Shown: positions 13,400-21,573 of the stretch, piece after piece
How the letters are laid out: each line of letters begins with the position of its first letter
Position numbering within the stretch: position 1 is the stretch's first letter
Source of the DNA: Spiribacter salilacus
GTDB taxonomy: Bacteria; Pseudomonadota; Gammaproteobacteria; Nitrococcales; Nitrococcaceae
Direction: 5' to 3'
Length of the DNA stretch: 64,000 nt
Assembly (NCBI RefSeq): GCF_009649225.1
Contig: NZ_WJPP01000001.1
Coordinates: 124,001 to 188,000, forward strand
The notes under the pieces: generated by a model
What the model was told of the DNA's origin: nothing
What the model saw: the letters and a program-made list of their open reading frames with translations, nothing else
Databases searched by the model: none
Made by a program: the position numbers and the translations under genes

Positions 13400-14423
13400 A
13401 AAAGCGTGGGGTGGCCCCCTTGGCACAGGCGTAGTTGCGCGCAAGCCAGAAGACTTTGTGGTGAACGAGCGGCTTGGATTTATGGCCGACAATGACGGCC
13501 CTCATCTTCTTGTTCAAATTGAAAAGCGCGGTTTGACTACACTGGAGGCACTTCGCACCCTCTCTCAAGTTTGGGGTGTATCGCCACGGGAATGTGGCTA
13601 TGCCGGCCGCAAAGATCGTTGGGCCGTAACCACTCAGTGGCTGACGCTGCCGTGGCCAGTCAATCAACCGTTGCCTGAGGCACCGGCAGATATTGCAGAT
13701 GGGCTGCGCGTTTTACACGTTGCGCGGCATCGCCGAAAGCTCAAAGTGGGCACTCTTATGGGCAATCACTTTCGTTTGCGTTTGCGCGAGATAAATGTAT
13801 CAGCGGTGGCGTTTAACCAACGGTTGGCAACCATTGCGGTTTACGGGGTCCCAAATTACTTTGGCCCCCAGCGGTTTGGGCGAAACGGGCGCAATTTAAA
13901 AGACGCGATTGACTGGTTGGCAGCAGATCCGAAGTCTGTGCCACCGGCTAGCCGTGGGATGTTAATTTCCGCGCTGCGTTCTGAGTGCTTTAACCGAGTG
14001 CTCTCGGCACGGGTTAAAGATGGCACGTGGGCCAGCGCCTTACCCAATGATCTGTTGGGGCTGGATGGGCGGGAGAGCCTTTTTTCTGCCAGCAAAGAAA
14101 CAACAGAGCGGTTAGCTAGGCGTGTTGCTGCCCACCAAATCCACCCCAGCGGGCCATTGCCAGGACGCAATAGCGAAAAGCTTGGAGTGACACAGGCGCT
14201 GGCTGATTATGAGGCTATGTTACTTGAGCCTGTGGCTGATTGGGTGGCAGGCCTTGCAGCGCGGCGTGTCGATGCGGCACGGCGCCCCTTAAGAGTTTCG
14301 GTTGGTGCGCTGGGGTGGTATTGCAGTGAGCCGGATACCTGGGTAATTGATTTTTATCTGCGACGCGGCAGCTATGCCACCTCGGTGTTAGCGGAGTTAA
14401 TTGACTGGTCAGCGCCGCAATAA
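13392..14423 (+). CDS. truD: tRNA pseudouridine(13) synthase TruD
   Basis: TruD converts U13 of tRNA-Glu to pseudouridine. The 343 residues (E. coli 349) carry GTGVVARKPEDFVVNE near the N-terminus, the catalytic Asp in GYAGRKDRWAVT (about 75-86), and GVPNYFGPQRFGRNG, which is diagnostic of TruD. The inserted TRUD domain covers roughly 150-300. The start is TTG at 13392, overlapping ispF; there is no ATG before the conserved N-terminus. The last 15 bp overlap the convergent Smr gene. The ispDF-truD-surE order is conserved in gammaproteobacteria. Confidence 0.95.
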   Translation: MTEKAWGGPLGTGVVARKPEDFVVNERLGFMADNDGPHLLVQIEKRGLTTLEALRTLSQVWGVSPRECGYAGRKDRWAVTTQWLTLPWPVNQPLPEAPADIADGLRVLHVARHRRKLKVGTLMGNHFRLRLREINVSAVAFNQRLATIAVYGVPNYFGPQRFGRNGRNLKDAIDWLAADPKSVPPASRGMLISALRSECFNRVLSARVKDGTWASALPNDLLGLDGRESLFSASKETTERLARRVAAHQIHPSGPLPGRNSEKLGVTQALADYEAMLLEPVADWVAGLAARRVDAARRPLRVSVGALGWYCSEPDTWVIDFYLRRGSYATSVLAELIDWSAPQ

Positions 14424-14945
14424 GACATACAAAGCGCCGGTTCCACCATCAACCGGCCGTGCCGAACAGAAAGCCAAAACATCATCGCGTTGGCGCAACC
14501 AGCGATCGACAACTACCTTTAAAACGGGGCCGGTATTTGCTGATCGGCGGCCTTTGCCATGAATAATCCGTACGCAACCAAGGCGCCGTTCTCGGCATTC
14601 ATTGATGAAATCGGCAACTAAACGCCGGGCAGGCTCAACGGTTTGCCCGTGTAAATCCAGCTCAGCCATTACGCTAAACTCGCCCCGGCGTAATCGGCGC
14701 AAGGTCTGTTTCTTTAAACCAGGTCGCGCATACGCAAGCGCTTCGCCCACCTCTGCGCCAAGTGCATGCTCCTCGGCGGTGGGCATTGCCAGCTCTCGGA
14801 GCACGGCACGATCATCCGCGTAACGCTGACCCGGTATAGGGGCAGGGCGGCGACGCCGCAGATCTGCGCGTTGGCGGGTGGGTATAGGCCTTACATCGGC
14901 CATTGCAGCCCGAAATAATGCTGTATCCGGGTCGTCTTGGTTCAA
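14409..14945 (-). CDS. smrA: Smr-domain endonuclease-like protein (SmrA/YdaL type)
   Basis: This small protein has a C-terminal Smr (MutS2-related) domain: AELDLHGQTVEPARRLV followed by RIIHGKGRRSA (DLHG and HGKG motifs) and a DGGTGALYVLLRR end. The start region DPDTALFRAAMADVRP and the end resemble E. coli SmrA (YdaL) more than SmrB. Smr domains cut nucleic acid, and SmrB cuts mRNA between collided ribosomes; the SmrA role is less clear. I chose the TTG at 14945 (178 residues, GGGAG 7 bp upstream), because a longer frame up to 15008 would run through the surE start and has no family similarity. It is convergent with truD and divergent from surE. Confidence 0.85.
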   Translation of the reverse strand: MNQDDPDTALFRAAMADVRPIPTRQRADLRRRRPAPIPGQRYADDRAVLRELAMPTAEEHALGAEVGEALAYARPGLKKQTLRRLRRGEFSVMAELDLHGQTVEPARRLVADFINECRERRLGCVRIIHGKGRRSANTGPVLKVVVDRWLRQRDDVLAFCSARPVDGGTGALYVLLRR

Positions 14946-14988
14946 TCTTACGCTCCCGAGACGCTCGTAGACGGGTATAGTACACCGC

Positions 14989-15741
14989 ATGAGAATATTG
15001 GTAAGCAATGATGATGGTTATTCAGCACCGGGCATCCAAGCCTTAGCAGCGGCATTAGCCGAGGATGCAGAAGTTACCGTAGTCGCGCCAGAGCGTGATC
15101 GTAGTGGGGCGAGTAATTCGCTCACGCTTGAGTGGCCCATACGGGTTGCTCAGGCGGGAGAGCGAATCTACCGCATCGAAGGCACGCCCACCGACTGCGT
15201 TCATTTGGCAATTACGGGTCTGCTCGAGCAATTACCCGATATGGTCGTTTCCGGCATTAACGCTGGCGCTAACCTTGGCGACGATGTGCTCTACAGTGGC
15301 ACCGTAGCGGCAGCAATGGAGGGCCGCAGCTTAGGGCTGCCTGCAGTAGCGTTATCGCTCGCCAGCCATTCACCCACGCATTACGATACGGCAGCAAGGG
15401 TGGCACGGCGTGTGGTTCAGCGCTTACGCAGCGAGCCGCTACCTGCAGATACCATTCTAAATATCAATGTGCCTGATCGCCCTTTCGACCAGATTAAAGG
15501 GTTTGAGGCGACACGTTTGGGTGCCCGACATCGGGCTGAGGCGGCCATACCAACAAAAGACCCGCGTGGGCGCACCATTTACTGGATTGGCCCTCCGGGC
15601 AGTGAGCAGGATTCGGGGCCGGGCACAGACTTTGATGCGGTCGAAAGGGGCTTTGTGTCCGTTACACCGCTGCAGGTTGATCTGACTAAATACAAGGCAT
15701 TAGAGCAAATTGCGGGGTGGGTGAAGGGTTTTATGGAATGA
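14989..15741 (+). CDS. surE: 5'/3'-nucleotidase SurE
   Basis: SurE is a metal-dependent phosphatase acting on nucleoside monophosphates and other phosphate esters, tied to stationary-phase survival. The 250 residues start [16 protein letters not shown], with the Asp pair NDD binding the metal, followed by [27 protein letters not shown] and [27 protein letters not shown] hexamer (14976-14981) ends 7 bp before the ATG, which would place transcription start at or next to the start codon; no good -35 is visible. It opens the surE-pcm-yqaA-nlpD-rpoS block. Confidence 0.96.
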   Translation: MRILVSNDDGYSAPGIQALAAALAEDAEVTVVAPERDRSGASNSLTLEWPIRVAQAGERIYRIEGTPTDCVHLAITGLLEQLPDMVVSGINAGANLGDDVLYSGTVAAAMEGRSLGLPAVALSLASHSPTHYDTAARVARRVVQRLRSEPLPADTILNINVPDRPFDQIKGFEATRLGARHRAEAAIPTKDPRGRTIYWIGPPGSEQDSGPGTDFDAVERGFVSVTPLQVDLTKYKALEQIAGWVKGFME

Positions 15742-16400
15742 ATAGTGCGCAGAAGTTGGGCATTGGGATGACCTCGCAACGAACACGAGAGCGTTTAGCC
15801 GCAAGGCTTGGCGATGCAGGAATTGCTAATGTGCATGTGCTCAATGTGATTCGTCAGCTACCAAGACACCGGTTTGTTGATGAAGCACTGGCCTCACGGG
15901 CCTATGAAGATACTGCATTGCCCATTGGGTATGGCCAAACCATTTCTCAACCGTTCGTGGTGGCCCGGATGACGGAGCTCTTGTTAGCGGGTGGTTTTCC
16001 CAAGCGAGTATTAGAGATTGGCACAGGATCGGGCTATCAGGCCGCTGTATTGGCCGCACTGGCCGAGCGCGTTCACACCATAGAGCGCATTCGTGAGTTA
16101 CACGATCGCAGTCGGCGCCTTTTTAGAGAGTTGGGGTTTGAGAATATTCGGCAACGCTTTGGTGACGGATTTCAGGGGTGGGCATCTGCAGGCCCGTTTG
16201 ATGCGATCGTGCTAACCGCCGCGCCGAGTGAGGTACCGGCCGTTTTATTAGATCAACTTGCTGATGGCGGCCGGTTACTGGCACCAATTGGAGATGCTGA
16301 GTCTCAGGCGCTCCGCCTGTACATTCGTGAAGGTAAAGAAATCCAAACGCAGGTGGTAGAGTCCGTTTTTTTTGTACCAATGCTCGAGGGGGTTGAGTGA
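15738..16400 (+). CDS. pcm: Protein-L-isoaspartate O-methyltransferase
   Basis: Pcm methylates isoaspartyl residues in aged proteins to start their repair. The 220 residues contain the family segment [20 protein letters not shown], the [16 protein letters not shown] stretch, and the AdoMet loop [15 protein letters not shown]. The ATG at 15738 overlaps the surE stop (ATGA); a GTG-type frame 21 bp upstream is less likely because the family starts near MNSAQ. The C-terminus overlaps the next gene by one base. Confidence 0.95.
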   Translation: MNSAQKLGIGMTSQRTRERLAARLGDAGIANVHVLNVIRQLPRHRFVDEALASRAYEDTALPIGYGQTISQPFVVARMTELLLAGGFPKRVLEIGTGSGYQAAVLAALAERVHTIERIRELHDRSRRLFRELGFENIRQRFGDGFQGWASAGPFDAIVLTAAPSEVPAVLLDQLADGGRLLAPIGDAESQALRLYIREGKEIQTQVVESVFFVPMLEGVE

Positions 16401-16978
16401 TGCGCATTTTTACAGGGATGTACGATAGTGTGCTGCGCTGGTCAGCGCATCGCAGAGCGCCTTGGATTTTAGGCGTTTTGAGTTTTTCAGAATCCTCTTT
16501 TTTCCCTATCCCGCCTGATGTGATGCTTGCACCCATGAGCGTGGCTCGACCCGAAAAAGCGTGGGCACTGGCCAGCCTTACCACCATTACCTCTGTTCTT
16601 GGTGGTGTTTTAGGTTATTTTATCGGGGTGCTCGGCCTTGAAATTGTACTGCCACTTATCGAAGAGGCCGGTTATCTACCGGCTTATGAACTAGCTCAAG
16701 ACTGGTTCATTACTTGGGGGTTTTGGGTTGTGCTTGTTGCGGGTTTCTCGCCAATTCCGTACAAAGTTTTCACCATTGCCGCAGGGGCTATGGCTGTAGC
16801 ATTGCTGCCTTTTATCATCGCATCACTACTGGGGCGGGGTGCACGCTTTTTCCTCGTCGCGGGTTTGCTGGCTTGGGGCGGCCCTCGTCTTGAGCCATTA
16901 CTTAGGCCATATATGGAGCGAATTGGGTGGGTCACGGTTATTTTGCTCATTGCCGCAGTCGCTTATTTTTCGCTGTAA
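16400..16978 (+). CDS. yqaA: YqaA-family membrane protein (SNARE-associated/VTT domain)
   Basis: A 192-residue multispanning inner-membrane protein of the DedA/VTT superfamily, YqaA branch. Predicted helices lie roughly at 24-45, 55-80, 110-130, 137-155 and 170-190. The segment FSESSFFPIPPDVMLAPMS is typical of the branch, and GFSPIPYKVFTIAAGAM is the second conserved re-entrant loop with Pro and Lys. Related DedA proteins have been linked to undecaprenyl phosphate or phosphatidylethanolamine flipping; the function of YqaA itself is not settled. The position between pcm and nlpD is conserved in Pseudomonas. Confidence 0.88.
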   Translation: MRIFTGMYDSVLRWSAHRRAPWILGVLSFSESSFFPIPPDVMLAPMSVARPEKAWALASLTTITSVLGGVLGYFIGVLGLEIVLPLIEEAGYLPAYELAQDWFITWGFWVVLVAGFSPIPYKVFTIAAGAMAVALLPFIIASLLGRGARFFLVAGLLAWGGPRLEPLLRPYMERIGWVTVILLIAAVAYFSL

Positions 16979-17646
16979 TTATTCTACTTGGCGTAGCGGG
17001 CTGTGCAGAGTTTGACTATTCAGCGGATCGCGCGGCGCGTGAGAGTCGATCGTCTGCACCAAGCGCAAAGACCGGAGAGTATGTGGTTCAAAAGGGCGAT
17101 ACGCTCTACGCGATTGCGTGGTCTAATAATTTAGACTTCAAGGAGCTCGCACGTTGGAACAACATCACCAGTCCTGATCGTATTCGGGTTGGTGATCGGT
17201 TGCGCTTAACCGCACCCCCGGGGGGCGCTGGAGAGCCAGCCAGTGCGAGCGCTTCGGTAAGAGCAACCCCGTTGGGCGGGCAAATCGGCTGGCAGTGGCC
17301 GCTGCAAGGGCAGATTCTGCAAGCTTACAATGCCAATGCCGTGGGCAAGCGCGGCATTCTTATTCGGGGTGATCAAAATGCGCAGGTGCGCGCCGCCGCC
17401 GGCGGTAATGTGGTGTATAGCGGTGACGGTCTTCGTGGCTACGGCAATCTGATTATCATTAAGCATGATGATCGTTTTTTAACCGCCTACGGATATAACG
17501 AGCAGCTTTTAGTTGCTGAGGGCGACCAAGTTGAAGCAGGGCAGCCGGTTGCACTGATTGGGGGCAACGCACGTCACCCCAACAGCGTTCATTTTGAGAT
17601 ACGAAATCTCGGAAAGCCTGTTAATCCAACTGATTATCTGCCTTAG
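16927..17646 (+). CDS. nlpD: Murein hydrolase activator NlpD (lipoprotein, LysM and degenerate M23)
   Basis: An outer-membrane lipoprotein that activates the amidase AmiC at the division site. The GTG start at 16927 overlaps yqaA by 52 bp and gives a signal peptide with RSR, a hydrophobic stretch and lipobox VAGC, with lipidated Cys26. A LysM domain follows (about 50-97, YVVQKGDTLYAIAW...VGDRLRL), then an M23 domain (about 125-235). Its metal-binding site is degenerate: the H-x-H is reduced to SVHFEIR with TAYGYNEQ in place of the upstream His. That is expected for an activator rather than an endopeptidase. At 239 residues it is shorter than E. coli NlpD (379), lacking most of the linker. The rpoS gene follows. 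Confidence 0.93.
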   Translation: MGHGYFAHCRSRLFFAVIILLGVAGCAEFDYSADRAARESRSSAPSAKTGEYVVQKGDTLYAIAWSNNLDFKELARWNNITSPDRIRVGDRLRLTAPPGGAGEPASASASVRATPLGGQIGWQWPLQGQILQAYNANAVGKRGILIRGDQNAQVRAAAGGNVVYSGDGLRGYGNLIIIKHDDRFLTAYGYNEQLLVAEGDQVEAGQPVALIGGNARHPNSVHFEIRNLGKPVNPTDYLP

Positions 17647-17661
17647 CTTGATGCGGTCAAC

Positions 17662-17680
17662 GCGCCCTGTAATTGGGCGC
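17662..17680 (+). other. GC-rich hairpin after nlpD
   Basis: GCGCCC (17662-17667) pairs with GGGCGC (17675-17680) around a 7-base loop, 16 bp after the nlpD stop. No T-run follows, so it could be a weak terminator or an mRNA 3'-end stabiliser. Seen by eye only. Confidence 0.35.
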
Positions 17681-17699
17681 TGTTGCACCATCGCCGAGC

Positions 17700-17730
17700 A
17701 ATTTTTAAGGCCTATTGCATCTTAAAAATT
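17700..17730. promoter_or_regulatory. Perfect 10-bp inverted repeat overlapping the rpoS promoter
   Basis: AATTTTTAAG (17700-17709) and CTTAAAAATT (17721-17730) are exact inverted copies separated by 11 bp. The left arm lies just upstream of the -35 and the right arm fills the front of the spacer. That geometry suits a dimeric operator. The AT-rich left arm could also act as an UP element. Confidence 0.45.
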
Positions 17731-17744
17731 ACCGTGTTTATAGT
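17715..17744 (+). promoter_or_regulatory. Candidate sigma-70 promoter of rpoS
   Basis: TTGCAT (17715-17720), an 18-bp spacer and TATAGT (17739-17744) make a good promoter match. The -10 ends 5 bp before the rpoS ATG at 17750, so transcription would begin at about the start codon and the mRNA would be leaderless or nearly so. No Shine-Dalgarno sequence is present between them. Confidence 0.5.
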
Positions 17745-17749
17745 CACTT

Positions 17750-18598
17750 ATGAGTGAAATACGCGTAAGTGATGATGTGCTGCAGTACTACCTGAATGAC
17801 CTCGGTGATACGGCCTTACTGACCCCGGAAGACGAGCGTCAGCTGGCGTTTGCCGTGCAAGCGGGATGTGAGCAGTCAAAGAACCGCATGATTAAGGCAA
17901 ACCTGCGGTTGGTGGTCAGTATGGCGCGACGCTATCAAAATCGTGGCGTGGCCTTTTGCGATCTGATTGAAGAGGGCAACGTGGGTCTGATTCGGGCCGT
18001 CGAAAAATTTGATCCCGGATTGGGGAATCGTTTTTCTACTTACGCGGTATGGTGGATTCGGCAATCTATTGAACGTGGAATCATGAATCAGGCGCGCACG
18101 GTGAGACTGCCGATACATGTTGTACGAGACGTTAATCAATGCAAAGCCGTAGAGCGGTCTTTGGGCCAAGAGTTGCCACATGAGCCACAGCCGAAGGATG
18201 TGGCGGCGCGGCTCGGAAAATCGGTGGAGTGGGTGCAAAACCTCCAGGCACTGGCTGACACAACCGTGTCTATTGAGCAGTCTAAAAATACCGACCACAC
18301 CTATTGCCTTGCAGATACATTGGCTGACGAATCGAGTACAACTGCGTTCAACCTCTTACACGAGGCAGAAGTTGAAGATCGCATTGAAGGGCTATTAGCG
18401 AATTTACCGGCTAAACATCGATACGTGATTGAAAAACGATTCGGTTTCAATGAGCACGAGCCTGCAACCCTTGAGCGGATTGGCGAAGAGCTTGGAGTTA
18501 CGCGTGAGAGGGTGAGGCAGATTCAGCTACAGGCATTACAGCAACTACGCCAGCAGTTTGCCCGAATGGGGTGCTCTCAAGAAGCATTAATCGATTGA
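17750..18598 (+). CDS. rpoS: RpoS-type (group 2) RNA polymerase sigma factor, short form
   Basis: The general stress and stationary-phase sigma factor by position (after nlpD) and by sequence. Region 1.2 begins almost at once (LQYYLNDLGDTALLTPEDE, about 11-29). Region 2 includes NLRLVVSMARRYQNRGV, LIEEGNVGLIRAVEKFDP and FSTYAVWWIRQSIERGIMN. Region 4 ends with the helix-turn-helix ATLERIGEELGVTRERVRQIQ. With 282 residues it lacks about 40-50 N-terminal residues compared with E. coli RpoS (330), and the C-terminal tail is also short. The next gene is convergent and overlaps by 12 bp. A related group 2 sigma is the alternative; the nlpD linkage favours RpoS. Confidence 0.88.
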   Translation: MSEIRVSDDVLQYYLNDLGDTALLTPEDERQLAFAVQAGCEQSKNRMIKANLRLVVSMARRYQNRGVAFCDLIEEGNVGLIRAVEKFDPGLGNRFSTYAVWWIRQSIERGIMNQARTVRLPIHVVRDVNQCKAVERSLGQELPHEPQPKDVAARLGKSVEWVQNLQALADTTVSIEQSKNTDHTYCLADTLADESSTTAFNLLHEAEVEDRIEGLLANLPAKHRYVIEKRFGFNEHEPATLERIGEELGVTRERVRQIQLQALQQLRQQFARMGCSQEALID

Positions 18599-18964
18599 AA
18601 TAATCAGCGCGGCCACAACGCGGCGCCCCTCGCCCATTAAAATATTATACGTGCGACAGGCGGAGCCAGTATCCATCACCTCTAATCCAATACCGCTTTG
18701 TAAGATCGGTCGCATGACCGCCCGATCTGGAAACTGCTGGTGGTTGCCGGTGCCTAGCAAGATGACCTCAGGATTTAGGCTTTGGGCTTGAGTGAGGTGA
18801 TGACCGTTGAGGTCTTCTATGCGTGTGGGTGCCCACGACGTGATGATTTGATCGGGCATTAGGAGCAGACTTTCGGTGTAGATCTGTTCGTTAATTTGGA
18901 CGCCATCAGCGCCGTATCGAACGATCCGATAGCTTCCATCTGCGCTGTCCTGATGCATTTTCAT
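18587..18964 (-). CDS. Mth938-like domain protein (DUF498 family)
   Basis: A 125-residue protein of the Mth938/NDUFAF3 fold family. The start MKMHQDSADGSYRIVRYGAD and the central DQIITSWAPTRIEDL and NPEVILLGTGNHQQFP are characteristic, and MDTGSACRTYNILMGEGRRV closes the fold. The eukaryotic relative NDUFAF3 helps assemble respiratory complex I, but the bacterial role is unknown. I prefer the ATG at 18964 over the frame's first ATG at 18991; AAGGA lies 12 bp before it. The 3' end overlaps rpoS, convergent. Confidence 0.82.
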   Translation of the reverse strand: MKMHQDSADGSYRIVRYGADGVQINEQIYTESLLLMPDQIITSWAPTRIEDLNGHHLTQAQSLNPEVILLGTGNHQQFPDRAVMRPILQSGIGLEVMDTGSACRTYNILMGEGRRVVAALIISID

Positions 18965-19055
18965 AGAAACATTAAATCCTTTGATTGACACTGACAGGGG
19001 GCAGCTTTAGCGTTCAGCGGTTATGATAACGAATCCAGCTGCTGAGAGATGAACT

Positions 19056-20243
19056 TTGAACGAGGAATTTCCGCGCATCAAGCGCTTACCACCATACGTT
19101 TTTAACATCGTTAACGAGCTCAAGGCGCAAGCCCGAGCGCGTGGCGAGGACATTGTTGACTTTGGCATGGGCAATCCCGATATGCCAACGCCACCGCATA
19201 TCGTCCAAAAAATGATTGAGGCGGCACAGAGGCCGGATACCCATCGTTATTCGGTCTCCCGGGGCATTCCGCGCTTACGACGGGCCATTACCCAATGGTA
19301 TTTGGATCGCTATAACGTCAGTCTAGATCCCGAGAGTGAGGCCATTGTTACCATTGGATCAAAAGAGGGCCTTGCCCATTTAGCCTTGGCAACGGTCGGG
19401 CCTGGTGATGCGGTGTTGGTGCCCAATCCGGCCTATCCAATCCATCCGTACGGGATCGTTATCGCGGGTGCCGATATCCGCCATGTTCCGTTGGTTGAGG
19501 GCGGAGATTTCTTCAGCGAACTGGAAAAAGCGATTAAAGATACCTGGCCCAAGCCAAAAATGTTAATCCTGAATTTTCCTGCTAATCCAACCGCGCAATG
19601 TGTGGGGTTAGACTTCTTTGAGCGGGTGGTTGAGATTTGCAGAGAGCACGGCATTTGGATTGTGCATGATCTGGCGTATGCCGATTTAGTTTTTGAGGGC
19701 GAGGCTGCACCGTCTATTCTCCAGGTACCGGGCGCCCGGGAAGTGGCCGTGGAGTCCTTTTCATTATCTAAAAGCTACAATATGCCGGGTTGGCGAGTGG
19801 GTTTTATGTGCGGTAATGAAAAACTCATTGCCGCGCTTGCACGCATGAAGTCTTACCTTGACTATGGCATGTTTACACCGATTCAAGTGGCAGCCATTCA
19901 TGCCCTCGAGGGGCCCCAAGACTGTGTGGCCGAAATTCGTGAAACCTACAAAGCGCGGCGAGATGTTTTATGCGACGGGCTAGAGGCTGCGGGTTGGCCA
20001 GTTACCCGTCCACGGGCCACCATGTTTGTGTGGGCGCGCATCCCAGAACCGTATCGGGCCCTCGGTTCGTTAGAGTTTTCGAAAAAACTGATCCGTGATG
20101 CTGGTGTAGCAGTGGCCCCAGGCATTGGTTTTGGTGAATATGGTGACGAGCATGTGCGCTTTGGCCTTATTGAAAATCCACATCGCACACGGCAAGCAGT
20201 GCGAGGAATTAAACAGATGATGCGTCGTGATGGCTATAAATAA
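19056..20243 (+). CDS. alaC: Alanine transaminase AlaC-type (class I/II PLP aminotransferase)
   Basis: A fold-type I PLP aminotransferase of 395 residues, most like the AlaC/YfdZ branch that makes alanine from pyruvate and glutamate. Marks are [15 protein letters not shown], the tyrosine in [44 protein letters not shown], the PLP-binding Lys in [17 protein letters not shown], and the substrate Arg in [11 protein letters not shown]. The start is TTG with GAGAG 7 bp upstream. It lies just before hom, a common pairing in gammaproteobacteria. Confidence 0.9.
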   Translation: MNEEFPRIKRLPPYVFNIVNELKAQARARGEDIVDFGMGNPDMPTPPHIVQKMIEAAQRPDTHRYSVSRGIPRLRRAITQWYLDRYNVSLDPESEAIVTIGSKEGLAHLALATVGPGDAVLVPNPAYPIHPYGIVIAGADIRHVPLVEGGDFFSELEKAIKDTWPKPKMLILNFPANPTAQCVGLDFFERVVEICREHGIWIVHDLAYADLVFEGEAAPSILQVPGAREVAVESFSLSKSYNMPGWRVGFMCGNEKLIAALARMKSYLDYGMFTPIQVAAIHALEGPQDCVAEIRETYKARRDVLCDGLEAAGWPVTRPRATMFVWARIPEPYRALGSLEFSKKLIRDAGVAVAPGIGFGEYGDEHVRFGLIENPHRTRQAVRGIKQMMRRDGYK

Positions 20244-20262
20244 GTTTGAGGGAGTACAGCAG

Positions 20263-21573
20263 TTGGATCCGGTAAAAGTAGGTGTGCTTGGGCTCGGTAC
20301 CGTGGGTGGTGGCACCGTTAATCTTCTTGAACGTAATCGCGATGAGATCACGCGTAGAGCGGGGCGGCCGATTGATATTGTGCACGCCGCTGCGCGGCAT
20401 CCAGACCGCCCGCGTACTTGCAGTACCGATGGCATACGCCTGACCTATGATGCCTTTGAGGTGGTAGACGATCCCGACATCGAAATTGTCGTTGAACTGA
20501 TCGGTGGCGATGAATTGGCTCGGGAGCTCACCCTTCGGGCAATCGATAATGGCAAACATGTTGTGACTGCCAATAAGGCCATGATTGCCCTGCACGGCAA
20601 CGAGATCTTCGCTAAAGCTCGAGAAAAAGGCGTAAGCGTGGGGTTTGAGGCCGCCGTGGCCGGTGGCATACCGATCATTAAAGCGGTTCGTGAAGGATTG
20701 GTTGGCAATCGGATTGAATGGCTGGCTGGAATCATTAATGGCACGGGTAATTTCATTCTCACCGAAATGCTCTATGCCGGGCGTGCTTTTGGTGATGTAC
20801 TCGCCGAAGCGCAACGTTTGGGTTATGCAGAGGCGGATCCCACATTTGATGTGGAGGGGATCGATGCGGCCCATAAGCTCACTATTTTGGCATCGATTGC
20901 CTTTGGCATTCCCCTGCAGTTCGATAAGGTTTATACCGAAGGCATCGGGCAAATCAGTATTGAAGATGTGACTTATGCTCAGGAATTAGGCTTTCGCATC
21001 AAGCATTTGGGCATCGCCCGCCGCGAGGCAGATGGCATTGGGCTGCGAGTGCACCCCACACTGTTACCCGAAAGGCAACTATTAGCCAATGTTGATGGAG
21101 TAATGAATGCCGTTATGGTGAATGCAGATCCCGTGGGGCCGACGCTTTATTATGGCGCGGGTGCGGGCGCTGAGCCAACGGCATCGGCTGTGGTGGCCGA
21201 TTTGGTTGATGTGGTTCGAGAATTCACTTTAGAGCCGGAAAATCGGGTGCCCTATCTGGCCTTCCACTCGCATTTTCTTTCGGATGAGCCAATTGCGCCG
21301 ATTGAATCGGTTAACACCGCTTACTATTTGCGCTTGGAAGCCCAGGATGAGCCGGGGGTCCTTGCCGAAGTCACGCGGATTCTGAGTGAGGCGGGCATTA
21401 GTATTGAGGCGATTATCCAAAAACAGCCGGCAGCTGGAGCCGAGACCGTACCGGTAATACTGCTGACGCATCGTGTTTTAGAGGCGCAGATGAATTCGGC
21501 ATGTACTCAGCTTGAGGCACTTGAGCAGGTGCATGGATCGGTAACACGGATTCGCGTGGAGACGTTGGCATGA
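20263..21573 (+). CDS. hom: Homoserine dehydrogenase
   Basis: Hom reduces aspartate semialdehyde to homoserine for threonine and methionine. The NAD-binding loop GLGTVGGGTVNLL lies at about residues 8-20. VTANKAMIALHGNEIFA, the catalytic GIINGTGNFILTEM and YAEADPTFDVEGIDAAHKL follow. A C-terminal ACT domain (about 345-430, LRLEAQDEPGVLAEVTRIL) provides threonine feedback. The TTG at 20263 has GAGGGAG 8 bp upstream and matches the Pseudomonas N-terminus; the frame is open to a GTG at 20227 inside alaC but that adds unrelated residues. The protein has 436 residues. It overlaps thrC by ATGA. Confidence 0.96.
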   Translation: MDPVKVGVLGLGTVGGGTVNLLERNRDEITRRAGRPIDIVHAAARHPDRPRTCSTDGIRLTYDAFEVVDDPDIEIVVELIGGDELARELTLRAIDNGKHVVTANKAMIALHGNEIFAKAREKGVSVGFEAAVAGGIPIIKAVREGLVGNRIEWLAGIINGTGNFILTEMLYAGRAFGDVLAEAQRLGYAEADPTFDVEGIDAAHKLTILASIAFGIPLQFDKVYTEGIGQISIEDVTYAQELGFRIKHLGIARREADGIGLRVHPTLLPERQLLANVDGVMNAVMVNADPVGPTLYYGAGAGAEPTASAVVADLVDVVREFTLEPENRVPYLAFHSHFLSDEPIAPIESVNTAYYLRLEAQDEPGVLAEVTRILSEAGISIEAIIQKQPAAGAETVPVILLTHRVLEAQMNSACTQLEALEQVHGSVTRIRVETLA

